DNA of 64,000 nt from contig MU832083.1 in the NCBI GenBank assembly GCA_029204225.1, positions 1-64,000 on the forward strand. The letters are read 5' to 3'. The notes below the pieces were generated by a model. It was not told the DNA's origin. It did no database searches and was given only the letters and a program-made list of their open reading frames with translations. Shown one piece after another: positions 14,576-26,099 of this stretch; position 1 is the stretch's first letter, and every line of letters starts with the position of its first letter. Source of the stretch: Diphasiastrum complanatum (taxonomy: Eukaryota > Streptophyta > Lycopodiopsida > Lycopodiales > Lycopodiaceae). The position numbers and the translations under genes are program-made.

Positions 14576-16271
14576 GGTCGTGAAGGTTCTTTGGAGCGTG
14601 AGGCCTTTGGCAAGCAACCGCAGACAGACCGTAGCAGGGGCTTCTTCGCTTCTCGGGCAGTTCGTCTCTTCAAGAGGAGAGAAACGTTGTGAACCGTAAG
14701 TGGTGACTTTGCGGTGGTCTTCGGTCTGAAGCTTCCTTCGTGGACTGCTTTGCGTTTGCTTCATAGGTGACTGCGAGCTCCAGCTTGGCGGTTGCCTTTG
14801 GTTTACTTCGCATTGGACCATAGGTTGGACTCTTACGCTTCGACTTCGGTCGTTGTCTTGGTCTTTGTATGTGGATCGCAAGTGTTGACTTGTGGTTTCC
14901 TTCGATTTGGTTTCAGTTCGTTGCCTTGAACATTGAAACCGTTTGCAAGCCATATGTGAGGCTCCTTCGGTAGCCTTCGGTCTTTGCTAGTTGACCACAA
15001 GTGAGTACTTGCGGTTTTTTTCAGTTTGCCTCGCTTTTGTAATGAACCGCATACTAGAGCCTTGCGGTTCCCTGGCAGTTTCCCTTGGCTTCGTCATGGA
15101 CCGTATGCTTTGCTTTGTGGTTGCCTTCAGTGGCCTTTGTTGCCTTCGTTGAAACCGTTGGCAATGCGGTTGCGGTTGTTTACGGTTTATGTCTATGGGC
15201 AGTTTTTGTGTATTTCTGCAAGTAAGGCCTGTTGGCCCTTTACATGTATTTCTGTAGGTTTTGGTTCATAAGCTAGCAATGCTTTGTGGGTAGAAACGTC
15301 ACATTTCTTCAGCTCCCTCTCAAAGCGTGGTAGTCTTATGATTCCTAAGCTAGCTCTTTGCCTTTCAAACAATCCCTTATTTAAGGGTTTTTTGAATATG
15401 TCAGCAACCATCTGCTTGGTCAGAATGAACATACTTCTTAGCTCGTCCTTCTCAACCATGTCTCTAATCAAATGATACTTGATCTCAATGTGCTTCGTTC
15501 TTGAATGAAACACGAAATCCTTTGTCAAATGTATAGCAGAAGTGTTGTCCATGTACAATGTCAACGGTTCGTTGGTGCTCTCTCCCAGTCCATCTAGGAA
15601 CTGTTTGAGCCACGTCAACTCATTAGCCATCTTGGCTGCAACAACATACTCTGCCTCACAAGAAGATTGGACGGTTATTGTCTGTTTCTTGATAACCCAA
15701 ATGACAGCTGTATCACCTGAAATCCCACGTCATGGCAATAACAAAGCCCATAGTCCTTTGTATGATGTAGGTATTATAGGATCCTCTTGGAAATTTTCCA
15801 GTGTATAGGTCCTGGATTTATGTTGAACTGACTTAATCTGAACACTACGTAAGCAATGTCTCTAGCCACGTATTGTTTGCCAAGTACATCAAAGAACCAA
15901 TAAGCCTTTTGTAAGGCTTATGTTGCATTGCTTCTCATTCTGCATCATCTGTGACAATCTTTATTTGTTAGTACTGTGCTAGGAATCATCGGAGTATTTA
16001 CTCCCTTGCAATTAGCCATATGAAAATCATCAATGATTTTCTGAATGTATCTTGATTGGTGTAGATACAATCTACCACCTTAAAGATCTTTGTCAATCTG
16101 CAAGCCCGGGTAGCATTTTGCTTCTCCTAGGTCTGATATTTCAAAGTGCCTTGAAATATCCTCTTTCACCTGTGCAATCAGTGTGTCGCTCTTTGACAAA
16201 ATTAATGTGTCGTCAACATAGACCAAACAGGTGGCATCTTGTAAAAAAGCTTGATAAGATGAGAGAGACAA
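14576..16271 (-). pseudogene. Copia B RT fragment, RNase H and 3' region
   Basis: Minus strand, reading leftwards. An RT fragment at 16,271-16,080 has an intact YVDD (CLVYVDDTLILS). A poorly readable stretch at 16,080-15,720 follows. RNase H at 15,630-15,193 contains LYMDNTSAIHLTKDFVFHSR, TKHIEIKYHLIRD and the end motif IFKKPLNKG. A 3' noncoding region of about 600 bases is rich in CGGTTGC and ACCGCAAG words. The RNase H part is one open frame of 145 codons, so decay here is mild. The element is truncated 5' at about 16,272. Confidence 0.85.
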
Positions 16272-16299
16272 TCTCTCATTTCTCCATGTGGTAGTGGTG

Positions 16300-17339
16300 C
16301 AAGCTCAACTTTAAACCCTGTCTAAAAATTGGTCCAAAAAATGGAGCCTAATGGTGCCCAACTAACCAAACCAGACAACTTAATCTTCAAGGAGCTACCT
16401 AATCAAGGGGATGGAGCAAGCTTTAGGCAAGCCACATGATTTTAGTAGTCTATCTTTATTAATCAATAAAGTTTGCCCCTCAACCATTGATTATGAAGTT
16501 TCCTAGTTCTTTTTACAATTTCAAATTTCAAGTTCACCATGTTTGTGAAGTTTAGTGAAAAATTGATGAATTTGTCCCTTGAATTAATAGAAAGATACAA
16601 GTTCCACAACACCGACTGTCCCCATTATACCTCTAGTGTTTAAAGGTATGCGAAGGATTTCATGATGATTGATGTATCTTGTGATAATCAAATCAATTCT
16701 TCCCAATCAGGTAATTAACTCTAATTTTGTCTTTTCTATTATCAACATGGTCTACCAGACAATACTTATTTACATGGTCCAAAATCTTCTATACACAATC
16801 CACATGGAAATTTCCTACAAGAAGGTATTCAACCCCACTATGAGCCCTCCAAATATAGGACAATGTTTCAGTAACACCCTTCATGAAAAATTTGATCATA
16901 TGCCTCATGAATGACATAATAAATAACTCAACCAACAACACCCAATGATTTTTTGAATTGCAAAGTATCAATGGACTGACTCCAATATTATTATAGCAGG
17001 ATAGATCATCGACTCTATGGTTATATGCTCTAAATGTGATCTGGAACCTCACTTGAAGACATAAGTGCTATAGGTGAAACAAGGTTTTGTATTTTGTAAG
17101 CATTGCCAACGGAGTTCAAGATCACACTAACAAATTCAAGGAAGACACTAAATTTATAAAGAACAACTGGAAGGTCATCCAATAAATTCAATTGTCAAAG
17201 TAGCAATAACCTTGTGGTGGCATATCCATTGATTGGTTTTCATCTCAATCTTACTACATAGCTAGTTCATAAAAGAAAATGTCAATACTCTCATGAAGCT
17301 CTAGCACACATTTTTTGTAAGAGCTATTAAGTTCTTGAC
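16300..17339. other. No recognised gene
   Basis: AT-rich sequence with short ORFs up to 87 codons and no family motif on either strand. It begins where copia B ends. Confidence 0.35.
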
Positions 17340-17570
17340 AAGTGGAAAATCTACTCTCTCTCCCCAGAGGGAGCATAGCTTTGTCACTAGGAATGAAATG
17401 CATCTTTCCATACATGGTTGTTGCAATTTCTCTCCAGAGGGAGCATAGCTTTGTCACTAGGAACGTGGTTGTTACGATCTCCCCATACATGGTTGTTGCA
17501 ATCTCTCTCAAGAGGGAGCATAACTTTGTCACGAGGAATGGAATGCATGTCCCCATACGTGGTTGTTGCA
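17340..17570. repeat. Three-unit imperfect minisatellite
   Basis: Three imperfect units share the words AGAGGGAGCATA, CTTTGTCAC, AGGAA and CATACATGGTTGTTGCAAT. They start at about 17,364, 17,438 and 17,512. Units differ by small indels, and the middle one lacks the GAATGCAT piece. ORFs through it are by-products of the repeat. Confidence 0.8.
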
Positions 17571-17580
17571 AACATGCCCA

Positions 17581-17662
17581 TCACACACACACAAGCACAC
17601 ACGCACGCACGTGCCCCCCCCCCCCCCCCCACCACACACACACACACGTGCGCGCGCGCACG
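17581..17662. repeat. CA/CG and poly-C low-complexity cluster
   Basis: A (CA)-rich run, a poly-C run of about 18 bases (17,612-17,630), another CA run and a CGCG stretch (GTGCGCGCGCGCAC) follow directly after the minisatellite. The alternating purine-pyrimidine part could adopt Z-DNA. No gene is present. Confidence 0.9.
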
Positions 17663-18284
17663 AGCTCAATCAGTTTTGGTTTTAGGATAATTTTTCATGT
17701 CTACTTTTTATTGATTGATATATTTGCTAAGATGTATTGTAGTCTTAGATTGTTAAAAATTTTATATCCTTATGGTAATAATGTGTTGGGATGTGAAACA
17801 TTGGCAATTGAATGTTCCAAGTTAAGGACACACATTTTATGTAAGGATAAATCAAACCAAATATATGCAAGATTGAAATTGGTCTAGAAAATTTATTGGG
17901 TCTTGTAAAAATGACAAGTACAATTTTTTTCTTGGACCTTGAACTTTATGATTATTGTTACATTGGCTGCAATAAAGAAATTTAAATAACCTATATTTAG
18001 AATATGAATTCACTAAAATTGTCGTACTATGAACCTTGACACACTTTGAATAGATTAATTTGGGATGTAAATTTTTATTAAGGGTTGTGAGAAAAATGCA
18101 ATATTAATATGTCACTATCTCCCACAACATTTGAAAACATGTTAGGCTAAAAACTTAAAACATATAGCTTTTTGTGTCCAAACTAGCACCAAGTATCATG
18201 ATGTTCATGACATGGAAGCTAGTATTATCTTTGCTGAAGAAATGAATGGCATCTTGACATCCCTTTGATATTGTTAGTGGATGA

Positions 18285-18403
18285 TTAATTGTGAATGATG
18301 CTTTAAGAGACCAATAGGCAATGGAATTTGGATGCTTAAATAAATTAATTGTGAATGATGCTTTAAGAGACCAATAGGTAACGGGATTTGGAGTTTCCAA
18401 CGT
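18285..18403. repeat. 60-bp tandem duplication
   Basis: Two units begin at 18,285 and 18,345 (TTAATTGTGAATGATG...). They match closely for about 40 bases, up to the GACCAATAGG word, then diverge. Confidence 0.8.
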
Positions 18404-18429
18404 GGCCTTCCGGGACTTTACAGACCTCC

Positions 18430-18790
18430 CCCATTCGGCATTTTTCCAGTCCACTGTGCTAGTGTTTTGATGGGGTACTTTGGTTTGGTACTTGAAAGAA
18501 AGAAGAGACACATCACTAAATCAACTTTAGTCATGGGACATGTCCACGTCACAAAGACTTAGCAAGATAAAATGAACAGTCTGGGAGCTAGAACTATAGA
18601 GGAAGGGAAGAGTTAGGGATGTAATGGAAAGAAGCAAATAAGAGATCGATTTTGAGACAATGAGAAGTATTTTTTGAGATGTTCATTGTGTTGTCACTCT
18701 AGTTACTAACATTGCTCAATGTGAATACTTTTTAGATTGCTTAAAATTTTGTTTTGCAAGTGCATAGGTTTGACATCTTAAAGAGCCGTG
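18430..18790 (+). repeat. Dispersed repeat, copy 1
   Basis: This shares a long, diverged alignment with about 21,000-21,320 in the same orientation. Shared words include TACTTTGGTTTGG, GACATGTCCAC or GACTTGTCCAC, AACTA(T/C)AGAGGAA, TTCATTGTGTTGT and GTTTTG near the end. It has no coding potential. It could be LTR or MITE material of an unrecognised family. Confidence 0.55.
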
Positions 18791-19619
18791 AGAATTTTAT
18801 AAATATTGGAGGGATTTAAGTGTGCTAGTGAGGTCCACATTGATTGAGCTGCCTTTGATAGGTCCTGCAATTTGACTAGGGCTCCCTAATTGCTTAAAGC
18901 TAGCTCAAAAATCTAGTCAAGTGGCATGCATGTGAAGGACTGAGGGGATCCAAATATCGAAGGGATTTAGGGTTTGGTTGGGTCCACATTAAGACAACTT
19001 GGAGAGAGCTTGTAGGTCGACTAGAGCTTCCAACCTACCTAGTTCATTGGTTGTAACTCAATCCCATATTTTTTGTTTCTAGTTGTTTTGGAATTATTGA
19101 AGTTCATAACTTTTGCAAAAAAATGATATTAAGAAGATTGTTTTTGTGAATGAAATTTATAGACAACATTATAATTTGAAAATAAATAAAGTAAAATTTT
19201 GCTCTTTCATTACCTTGTTTATGTAGTTAAAACAAAGAGTTCTCACATTATGATTCGTGATTATCTTATATGTCAAAAAAATGATGTGGTTATCTTGCAC
19301 GATTGTAAGAAGTAATAGAAAAGGGTTTAGATTCCTCTTAAGAAACATTCATCAGATTAGTAGGCGGAGTCGTCATTTCTCAAGATAAGACGAGCATATT
19401 GTGCAAGGGAAAACAAAACCCTTTTTGATAATTTGGAAGCTATGACAAGCACATTGCTACAGGCTGGTTTATCCAAACAAGTGGATACTTGATTTCACCT
19501 AGCTAATATGGATGATGAAGGTAAGGCTAGACTAGGAAGATTGCATTTGGTTGGATGTACTAAATAAAGATGGAAGGTAGTCTGTAGCACAAACTGTGTT
19601 AATCTTGATGAAGTCACTT

Positions 19620-19925
19620 TGCATGCATTAAGATGACATGTGTAAAGTCGCTATTGTCCTCTAGATAGAATATAGATTAGAAAAGATGAACACATTTGTG
19701 GATCTATGCCAATGCAATGTGTCTATATTAGAGTACCAAGATAGGTTCTTTAAGCTAGAAAAATGTGCAACTTTTTTAGATGAAACTCAGCATATGAGCA
19801 GAATTATTAGAGGTCTTGATGAGCTTATCAAAGTTCTAATCCAAGAAAATAAGCCTACGAGTGTCCAGGATACCATTGTTAGGGCATTGAATTATGAACA
19901 GATGCATCCATATCATAATAGATAA
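19620..19925 (+). pseudogene. Gypsy gag relic
   Basis: The frame from 19,686 reads MNTFVDLCQCNVSILEYQDRF..., followed by a HMSRIIRGLDELIKVL block and ALNYEQ. The pattern of an E(Y/F)..RF..L followed by R.I.GL.......(V/I)....P....D...AL..E is that of the gypsy Retrotrans_gag domain. No zinc knuckle or pol follows; the sequence to about 20,250 is broken. Confidence 0.6.
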
Positions 19926-19929
19926 AGCA

Positions 19930-20999
19930 CCAAAGTTCTGAACAGTGTTAATACAAAAAAAGGCTACTCTTGCAATAGTCCTGAGTTGTTGTCTCATACA
20001 AATGTACAACCTTCTTTTAGTAGATTGTCTCTAGAGATGCTAACTAAGGCATTAAAAAAAAATTGTGTTATCAATGCTTGCAGCCTAGCCACCAGGCCCT
20101 TGATTTTCCACAGGAAACGATAATGGAAAATTCGAAGAGAAATTTGCATCCGGAAGCCAACCTAAAGGGAATCATGCTACTAAGAAGATGCACACAGGAG
20201 CATATATTGAAACCTACAGAGAGGTAGGACATACACCTCAGCTACTGAATTTGTGGGACATTTTGACAAACATAAGGTTTCTATTTTAATAGTTTCAGAC
20301 AATACATAGTTTTCTATCTCCACTTTTACGGAAAGGATTCAAGCAACCGCATCTTCATAAACAAATGTCGAAGTGCTAGACAAAAATGCTGATATATTCT
20401 TTTCAAGAATATTATTTTAAAATCAAGTACAGACTGAGGGAAAGCATAAAGGCAGATGCTTTGGAGGGTCCTTCTAATAGCTGTCTTTGGTTGAGAGTCC
20501 TTTGATTGGGTTAATAAAAGAAACCTTACCAGTAGATTCATATATTTCAGACCTTTGTTGACCCTTGAGAGTAAGGAAGCCATGACTGACAGGAGTAAAA
20601 ATGGTATAATTCATTTCTCCAATGGAGATAATATGGGCCTATTGAATGGGTTAAACTTATTTATTGGTGAGTTTTATACCATATCAGTTTCAAGTCAAAA
20701 CAAACATTTCTGTCAATACATCACATGTCACAAAAGAAATTGCAAATATCATAGTAGTGGAGTGGCTACATACTCCCTCTATTAAATATGCTTTTGGTAT
20801 TATCAAATCCATGCGATAACAGAGGATCAAACCTAGGTAGGCGAGCCAAACTCAAGCACAATACACCAACTCACCACGTGTGGGAAGATCCCTCCCTTAA
20901 ATATGGCATTGTTCTCAACAAAAGAAATCTGGGTGTTCCTGTTTAAGGTCTTCATAAGACACCCAAGTGGCATGTATGAATAAAAAGTTGCAAGTGTTT
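19930..20999. other. No recognised gene
   Basis: Decayed sequence after the gag relic. Short ORFs have no motif, and no repeat is evident. Confidence 0.35.
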
Positions 21000-21320
21000 T
21001 GAAAGGGTGGGGGTGCTTTGGTTTGGGACTTAAATGAAAAGAACCTATGTATCACTGAATATACCTATGTTGTTGGACTTGTCCACCCCACCAAGTCTTA
21101 GTAAGAAGAATGAAAATCTTAGGAGTTACAACTACAGAGGAAAAGGGAATGGTCAAGCAAATAGTGGGGAGAAGAAAATAAGAGAGGATTCGAAGGTGGT
21201 GGGGAGAGAGTTTTGAGGGAGGGGTTGTTCATTGTGTTGTGGTCTGGCTACTAATTTGCTCTGTGTGAGTATTTACCTTGCCCACAGTTTTGCTTTGTGG
21301 TACAGGTTCATAGCCTTGAA
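21000..21320 (+). repeat. Dispersed repeat, copy 2
   Basis: Partner of 18,430-18,790, in the same orientation (see that entry for shared words). A 60-codon ORF inside it is not conserved in the other copy. Confidence 0.55.
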
Positions 21321-21587
21321 TACCCAACAGGATTTCTGAACATCAGAAAAAGTCAAGTTTGCTATTGAGTCCACACCAAGGGACCTTAAAGAGGGCCTCT
21401 AGTTTTTGACTAAAGCCTTCTGAAAACTGCATTGCTCATTTTTAGAGTAAAAAACAAGCAAGCAGAGGATAATGAAATGAGCGAACCATTCTCAGCTGGT
21501 TTTATGCCAAAAGCATTTCGAAATGGATCATTTGGTCACTTTAAGGGCATTGACAGGGGAGATTAGGGGAAAGACAAAAAGGAGACG

Positions 21588-21722
21588 GCAAAGGTCTTCT
21601 AGAGGGGAAAGAAACTGTAAGGAATTAGTTTAGCACAAAGCATTAGAAAAACTACAGCAAGAACCAAAGGAGAGAATGCCATAGTATAAAAATAATTTAA
21701 ACCATGCTCATTTATGGGGAGC
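21588..21722 (+). repeat. Direct repeat, about 137 bp, copy 1
   Basis: It matches 22,449-22,587 in the same orientation. Shared words are TTCTAGAGGGGA, GTAGTTTAGCACAAAGCATT (TTAGTTTAG... in this copy), GCAAGAACCAAAGGAGAG and CATGCTCATTTATGGGGAGC. The 720 bases between the copies show no gene. Confidence 0.85.
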
Positions 21723-22448
21723 TTTCCGCTACTCTTTTTTAACTGTTCAATGATGAATTAGAAAAATGGACCAGAAGAACTGGAATTCAATTCATAGTTT
21801 CTGCTCTATTCTTGTTAAAATATGGCAAGGATGACGTACAATTGGCCAAGGATAGGTAAAATGTATTTGACTGCTCTTAGCATATTTTGTGATTTTGAAA
21901 GCATGAAAGTAAATGTAAACAAAAAATAATAATGTTTCTAGACACAAGATAGAAAAATGCCAATGTTAAATTCATAAAGCTAAAGTGGTATCTTTTTACA
22001 AACACTGAGCCCCCCTAGAATATGAATCTAACTACAAGTGGTATGCATTTGTGGAGAAAAAGTTTTGGTAGGCAAAAAAAGCTTTTTATGCAATACAAAA
22101 TAAATGAATGATAATACCCTTGAATAGGATGATGTCATATGATTGTCAGCTTGGTTCAACCAATTATTCTTTATGGTTGCCAAGCTTGGGCACCAGGTCC
22201 AACAAAAGAATCTTGGAAATATTTACAACCCATACTAGCAAGGTTTTTGATAGAGGACTTGGGGTCAAAGTCCATATGTCGACACACAATTTTTTGAATG
22301 AAACAGGAATGCTTCCTTAATTAAGGGGTACAACATACTACTATATCCACTGCATAGATAAGAAAAACATGGAAGCAAATAGATGGAGGCAACAATCGAC
22401 AAAAGATGGTTTAGGGAAGATTTCTTGGCTGGACCGTGGGGAACAGAA

Positions 22449-22587
22449 GGCAAAGGCTTTCTAGAGGGGAGAGACCATAATCAAGTAGTTTAGCACAAAG
22501 CATTAGACAAACTATGGCAAGAACCAAAGGAGAGAATGTCATACTATAAAAAAGAATTCAAACCCATGCTCATTTATGGGGAGCAAG
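22449..22587 (+). repeat. Direct repeat, about 137 bp, copy 2
   Basis: Partner of 21,588-21,722. Both end at GGGGAGC. This may mark an LTR-like pair, a tandem duplication or two insertions of one small element. Confidence 0.85.
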
Positions 22588-22829
22588 ACTGTCAAAGAAA
22601 GACACTTCTACATGGAAGGGGCAGCAAACATGCAAAATAAGGATGATGAATCTGTCGTTTTTACGACTTTATCAGAATTTTTTGTGAATAATTAGGAATA
22701 GGTCAAGCTTAAGACCTAATCTTGTAATATTTTACTCACTTATTGTTGGATGTATCTACAAAAGCTTTGTTACGAATTGAATAAAGCACCTATTTAGAGC
22801 TGCAAAGATCAGTGTAACTTGAAATTGAC

Positions 22830-22878
22830 TTTTTCCCATAGATCCTTCTGGGTCTCCAATGGACACCAATAAAGCATT

Positions 22879-22946
<68 letters not shown>
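22830..22946 (+). mobile_element. LINE 3' end with (TC)n tail
   Basis: CTGGGTCTCCAATGGACACC is followed by AATAAAGC and, after a few bases, (TC)n at 22,882-22,946. This is a diverged copy of the LINE 3' signature seen at seven other sites. Its stem-loop (GGT, mismatch, TCC / GGA, mismatch, ACC around AAT) differs in sequence from the others but still folds. No LINE coding sequence is readable upstream, so it is a short 3' fragment. Confidence 0.65.
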
Positions 22947-22948
<2 letters not shown>

Positions 22949-23126
22949 GACTAGGATTTAGTTTTAACATACTATGATGAATAAGAATGTAAGAAAACAA
23001 CCATTACATGCAAAAACACAATCATAGACTTGATCAGACACTTGGAGTTCAGTAAGTGAAAAGCTGGGCACACTAGAACTATAGAAGAGAATGCTCAATG
23101 GGAGGGCAAACTCAGCATTATGAACA

Positions 23127-23132
23127 TTTATT
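23127..23132 (-). terminator. Candidate SHPRH poly(A) signal
   Basis: AATAAA on the minus strand, 60 bases past the stop codon. It is at a usual distance, but no transcript evidence is available. Confidence 0.4.
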
Positions 23133-23191
23133 CAGCAATCCAACCACCTATACCCAAAGAGCCCAAGAAGAATCTGCATCAGTTTCTGTAA

Positions 23192-23482
23192 TCAGTCCTC
23201 AAAGAAGTTCACATTTTTTGAAGCTCCATTCAATCGAGCTTCAGCTGCTGCTGCTGCTGCCATAGAAGGTGGCAAGCTTCTTAGGCAGGTTGTAGTAGGA
23301 GTTTTCAAAATGGTAGTAGATGGATTTCCCCGACCATCAATATCAAATATTGTACTTAAGTCAGTGAGCGTGAGCAGATTTTCTTCCTGTTTCCTTTTTG
23401 CAGGCACATGGGATGCTGCTGTGACTTTTCGCATCTTTGTTTGTCCAAGTTTGTAAATGCTTTCCTCTATGGTTTCACTAAT
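23192..23482 (-). CDS. SHPRH: SHPRH last exon
   Basis: Acceptor TGTGTGTACAG before ATTAGTGAAACC; 291 bases, phase 0, stop TGA at 23,192-23,194. It encodes ISETIEESIYKLGQTKMRK, LLTLTDLSTIFD and an Ala-rich C-terminus ending NFFED. The T(I/V)EESIYKL and LTL.D...(L/I)F blocks are those that follow HRF(I/L) in the SHPRH family, so this is the final exon although it sits 11 kb from the previous one. Confidence 0.85.
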   Translation of the reverse strand: MSETIEESIYKLGQTKMRKVTAASHVPAKRKQEENLLTLTDLSTIFDIDGRGNPSTTILKTPTTTCLRSLPPSMAAAAAAEARLNGASKNVNFFED

Positions 23483-24200
23483 CTGTACACACAAAGAGAG
23501 GCATTAGCTTTTGATATAAGTTATCATTTGACATTCCAACCTAGCCTCAAAATGGCTTTCTACTAGAAGCTTTAGGCAAATGGCTCAGAGCATTTCTTCT
23601 TCATTAGCATGTTTGTCGAAAAGGCAATAGCTAAACTAAAAGTTTGCAAACATAAATATGGAAAAAAGTTGACTATAGAGGGGCATGCCCCTGGGGGTTG
23701 GAGGCTGTGCGGATGCAGGTACTTTATTTGGATTTGTGTCTCATGTGCATAATGTAGCTTCGGTAGAAGCATTGATACAACCTAACCTTATCCTACATGA
23801 TTAAGGTTGTACCATGAAGGCAACCTTAGGTTAGAATAATGATTTAATGACTGAAAATTATCACCTCGCCTACACTTTGTTTGATAATGCTTTGCTGACT
23901 TGGTCGTGTTTATAAGCAGCTGTTAAAAATATTACCCTAAAGGTAGCTACATCTCTGAATGAAGCTCCTTGTGTCCCTTGAAAGCATAACCCGCCAAATG
24001 ATCCTTGAACTGCAGGGTGTTAATCCTCATCCAATGATTTATACAATCTGAAGAATGACTATCATCCCTTTAGGCCGTGCATGCCTCCTAAGGCTTTGAA
24101 CTTGATGTCATACACCCCCTTTCCAGCTTCTCTAGACGTACCCTCATGAGGAGACGTGTGGGAAGAACATGAATCATGATCACCTTGATTGGAAGGACTG

Positions 24201-24269
<69 letters not shown>

Positions 24270-26028
24270 AGAAATATATTAATGTCTATCAAGTGCCCGT
24301 GGGCACAAAAGACAAGTAAAAAGTACATAAAAAAAAGGAGCATTGTCCACGTAGGACTTATTCCTATAAGCTAAAAAACCAGAACAAGAAATCAGAGAGA
24401 AAAACAAAGAGCTAGGCGCTGGAGTGAAAGGTGTCTCGGAACAGAATCAAAGGCTTTGCGGAAGTCCACAAAGCAATAATAAACTCTTTGCTTCTTGTAG
24501 TTAGCCTCCTCAATAATACATCTTAGGATGAATATTTGGTCAGCCGTGGAGTAGCCAACGCGGAAACCTGCCTGTCCCACAACATGTAACCCCTCTGTCT
24601 CTGCCTGAGATTCAAAGGATCTCCGGCTTTGAGGATAGGGTGTAAAAGGTTGGTGCACCAAGATGTGGGGAGACCGAAAATGACAGATTGCTTAAAGATA
24701 TGGGAAATGTATGGGACAATAATGTGAGTAGCTGGTTTTAGGAAGTCCATGCTTAAGAGGTCAACATCAGTGGCTTTGTGGGTTTGACCATTTTGAATGG
24801 CATTTTCAACCATGGTTGGGGTGAAGAGGGTGAATTCTGAAGGGTGTGGGGAAAGAGAAATGGAAAGAGAGTCCACTATATAAAGCTTGGTAGCATAATT
24901 TATCCATGACTCTATAGCAACAGGAGCGGGTTTATAAGGGTTTTTAGAGATCATCCACCAAAAGAAAGAGGAGGATGGGGAGAGCATCAACAAGTTTTTG
25001 TCCCAAGGACTGTAGATAGGCTGTCTTTTTTTTTCAATGTAACTTTGTGATATTCCTTTTGTTTCAAGGCTAGGGTGTTATGAAGTGGTATCTAGCATAA
25101 ACAACTTGTTTATATAGTGAAGAGCACTTTGTATCATACCATATGTTGTGGGTGCGTTTATGGGATGAGGAAGTTTTCGAAGCATAGGCAGTATTGGCAA
25201 ATTGCAAAAGAGATTGAGATAAGAAGACAGCTTGTTGGTCTACTAAGGAGTTGAAAGGAAAATCATGGAGAAAAGTGGTTAGGGACATGGTGTAAAACGG
25301 AAAACCAGATGGATAGAACACCAGGCGATGGTGATGAATGGGACGGTGTGTCGTGACCGAGGTAACATGATGTCCAAGGGATAGAAGTAGGAGGGAGTAA
25401 GCAGAGATGGTAGGAGGTATAATGTGGAAGGTATGAAGAAATGGGATCAAAGCCGGTGACTCAATGAAGTAGTCAACAACACTATGTCCTCCGCCATGTG
25501 GGTGATAGGTAAAATAAGATGATGAAGGCCAGCAAGAAAGGCCATTCAATATGGCTAAGGAATGGGCCTCTGCTAAGGGCCTCTGCTAAGCCAATTAGCT
25601 GCTCTCCAAAGTGGGTAGCTAGAGTATCTGCATCTTGTGAGGTCCTGTCAAATCCCATATCTAATGAAAGTCACTCTTTGCATGAAACTCTGCCTGCCTG
25701 ATGCTCGTGCGAGCATTAAAATCCCCTGCTAAAAGAATAAGGCCTCGCTGTGCAAAGCTGACTATATCATCTGAGAGAGCCCGGAAAGGATCACCACCAA
25801 AATCTACAAAAGATGATGTCTGCGGTGCAAAGTAACAAACTGCAAGAAAGAGGTCCTGAGAAAGTCCCAAACAATGACCAAAGAACTGAATCCGAATAAG
25901 CCGTGCAACTTTTGAACAGTTTAAAATGAGAACTGAAAACATCTTTGGTGAGATATGCAACACCACCTGAACCACGAGAGGTCTGCCCTCTCAAGAAGGG
26001 CTGATGCGCTGAGTACCAAGTGCAATCC

Positions 26029-26099
<71 letters not shown>

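Noticed and set aside
17342-17887. 181-codon ORF
   Set aside because: It passes through the minisatellite and CA/poly-C runs; the repeat units account for the open frame.
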